Part shown: positions 13,977 through 15,104 of the stretch, piece by piece | Numbering within the stretch: position 1 is the stretch's first letter | Layout: each line of letters begins with the position of its first letter | NCBI GenBank assembly: GCA_030607345.1 | Contig: JAUWKC010000007.1 | Location: forward strand, 1-15,104 | DNA: 15,104 nucleotides | Source of the DNA: Planctomycetota bacterium | Lineage (GTDB): Bacteria; Planctomycetota; Phycisphaerae; Sedimentisphaerales; SG8-4 | Direction of reading: 5' to 3' | Notes under the pieces: model-generated | Seen by the model: the letters and a program-made list of their open reading frames with translations, nothing else | What the model was told of the DNA's origin: nothing | The model's database searches: none | Position numbers and translations under genes: made by a program

Positions 13977-15104
13977 TCATGTAAAGAAACAAACAACTTT
14001 TCGAGAAACCACATCGCACATAATTTGAAGTTGGCTGGAATCAACTTCATATACCTTGACAACATTCTCATACTTATGCTCTTCGGGGAAAAAGTCGGTT
14101 AGTAGATTAGGCATTTCCAAAAGCTTATCTGTGTTGAATATTACGGTTTCTTTTTGTGGAAAAAGAGCTACATAAAAGATGTCACTTTCAACCAGGTCCT
14201 GAAAGAAATGGGTACCAAAAGAAAGCTCCGGCATCAAGTTTCCACCTTCATAGGCTATTTCAACAAGCACCGTTATCTTATTGATTTCGGCAAAATTAAC
14301 CGGAACACCTAAGCTTGGGGTGGTTGTGCCCCATCTGCCGGGGCCGAATAAAATTGTCGGGGTTGTCTCTCTGTCAGTTATCTGCCTATTCAGCTTTCCT
14401 ATCAACCTTGCAATGCTATACTTCTGTGAAATCGGAATTTCCACATATGCTTGTGGGTCGACGTAAATAATCCTTTTTATTGGTTGCGAGATACTGCCTC
14501 CCATAGTATAACCCTGCGAAGCAAAAATAACTTTTTCAGATTTAATGTTTCCCGGAAGTTGTACGCTTACTTTTGTCCCTTTGGTCTGCAGAGGCCTACA
14601 TTGAACTAAATTGATTTTGAATGCATCACCATCTGTGAAGTTAACCGTGAATTCTATGTCGACGGGGTATTGGTAATAATTTTCAAGGGTTTTTAACATT
14701 TTCTGCATTATTTTTGTGAAATTGGTTTTTGATAAAAGTTTCTTAAATGTCAGGAGCCAATATCTTTGAGTTTTCATACCCAGCTCTTTCATCCTTCGCT
14801 CGGTATGCGGGTCTGAATCTGCTATCAAGTCCAGTTTCATATTGAGTTCGTCATTCAGTAGGTCAGTCACACTAACAGTTCTTAAACAGTTTTGGCTGAT
14901 ATCAAGAAGGTCGGCATTGTGCTGGGAGAATCTGCTTTGGCCTTCTCTATCAGCATATGGCCGTAACAGCGGTTGGTCCAAAGCTATTGTTTGCGGGTAA
15001 TCATCCTCAACACGGTCTACCGCTCTGGTGCCCAAACCAAAGACGAGTCTCAGCATACCAGCTTTTGGGTCAAGTTCAGACTTCCAGACAAAAGTATTAT
15101 ATGA
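13977..15104 (-). CDS. PEP/pyruvate-binding domain protein (pyruvate phosphate dikinase N-terminal type), 5' end outside the window
   Basis: The frame is open to the right edge (16 further codons beyond the Met at 15056), so 375 residues of a longer protein are visible. The start of the visible part (VFGLGTRAVDR) and the later YPVDIEFTV...INLVQCRPLQ block are the end of the PPDK_N ATP-grasp domain that phosphorylates pyruvate in PEP synthase and PPDK. After QCRPLQ there is no His-domain or PEP-utiliser barrel. Instead a distinct C-terminal region follows, with GPGRWGTTTPSLGVPVNFAEI and LSFGTHFFQDLVESDIFYVALF. This is typical of a family of about 800-900 residues annotated 'PEP/pyruvate-binding domain-containing protein'. 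Its partner and reaction are not established. Base composition is visibly A+T-richer than the rnf region. It lies 55 bases upstream (in its own sense, downstream) of the IS3 relic. Confidence 0.85.
   Translation of the reverse strand, partial: SYNTFVWKSELDPKAGMLRLVFGLGTRAVDRVEDDYPQTIALDQPLLRPYADREGQSRFSQHNADLLDISQNCLRTVSVTDLLNDELNMKLDLIADSDPHTERRMKELGMKTQRYWLLTFKKLLSKTNFTKIMQKMLKTLENYYQYPVDIEFTVNFTDGDAFKINLVQCRPLQTKGTKVSVQLPGNIKSEKVIFASQGYTMGGSISQPIKRIIYVDPQAYVEIPISQKYSIARLIGKLNRQITDRETTPTILFGPGRWGTTTPSLGVPVNFAEINKITVLVEIAYEGGNLMPELSFGTHFFQDLVESDIFYVALFPQKETVIFNTDKLLEMPNLLTDFFPEEHKYENVVKVYEVDSSQLQIMCDVVSRKVVCFFT

Noticed and set aside
1..15104. CRISPR array, toxin-antitoxin pair or defence island
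   Set aside because: No spaced direct repeats, no recognisable toxin/antitoxin pairs and no defence-family motifs were seen; repeats are limited to short inverted repeats and IS ends.

Overview
The window looks like a chromosomal stretch of an anaerobic or facultatively anaerobic bacterium. Gene content and family flavour (a six-gene Rnf complex led by a small Cys-rich membrane protein, a TIGR03960-type radical SAM protein, an M48 lipoprotein protease, and a PEP/pyruvate-binding protein of the kind common in Planctomycetota and deltaproteobacterial lineages) suggest Planctomycetota, perhaps Phycisphaerae. No rRNA or marker gene proves this, so the placement is inference.

Layout. Bases 1-1196 (+) carry the 3' part of endonuclease III (nth) and a LOG/TIGR00730 nucleotide-processing protein. 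Bases 1219-3024 (-) encode a radical SAM protein. It is divergent from apbE (3114-4178, +), the FAD:protein FMN transferase. Bases 4309-5724 (-) encode an exported TPR protein anchored by a C-terminal membrane segment. A possible 79-residue ORF overlaps its start codon by 4 bases. Bases 6108-11564 (-) are one operon: a 97-residue Cys-rich membrane protein followed by rnfC-D-G-E-A-B, with tight spacing and three overlaps. A back-to-back promoter region separates it from an M48 lipoprotein metalloprotease (+).

How the genes work together. Rnf is a membrane ferredoxin:NAD+ oxidoreductase coupled to Na+ or H+ transport. RnfG (Thr174) and probably RnfD (Thr201) carry covalent FMN, and ApbE is the enzyme that attaches it. 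Having apbE 2 kb beyond the operon end gives a nearly self-contained Rnf module. The 97-residue protein is the leading candidate for an accessory or maturation factor.

From about 12.6 kb the character changes. A terminator, a tRNA promoter and a tRNA-Val(GAC) gene lie inside the nominal 3' end of the protease ORF. The tRNA has a C where the near-universal U33 should be. About 1.15 kb without an intact gene follows (12790-13976). It is a graveyard of relics: an IS256-type transposase C-terminus, a TolB-like propeller fragment, an ankyrin-repeat fragment, and an internally deleted IS3-type element. A more A+T-rich PEP/pyruvate-binding protein gene then runs off the right edge. This looks like a tRNA-associated integration and decay hotspot. 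I did not find a clearly new multi-gene defence or mobile system. The most unusual items are the single-cluster C-terminal domain of RnfB, the Cys-rich operon leader, the C33 tRNA, and the ORF tail overlapping RNA signals.
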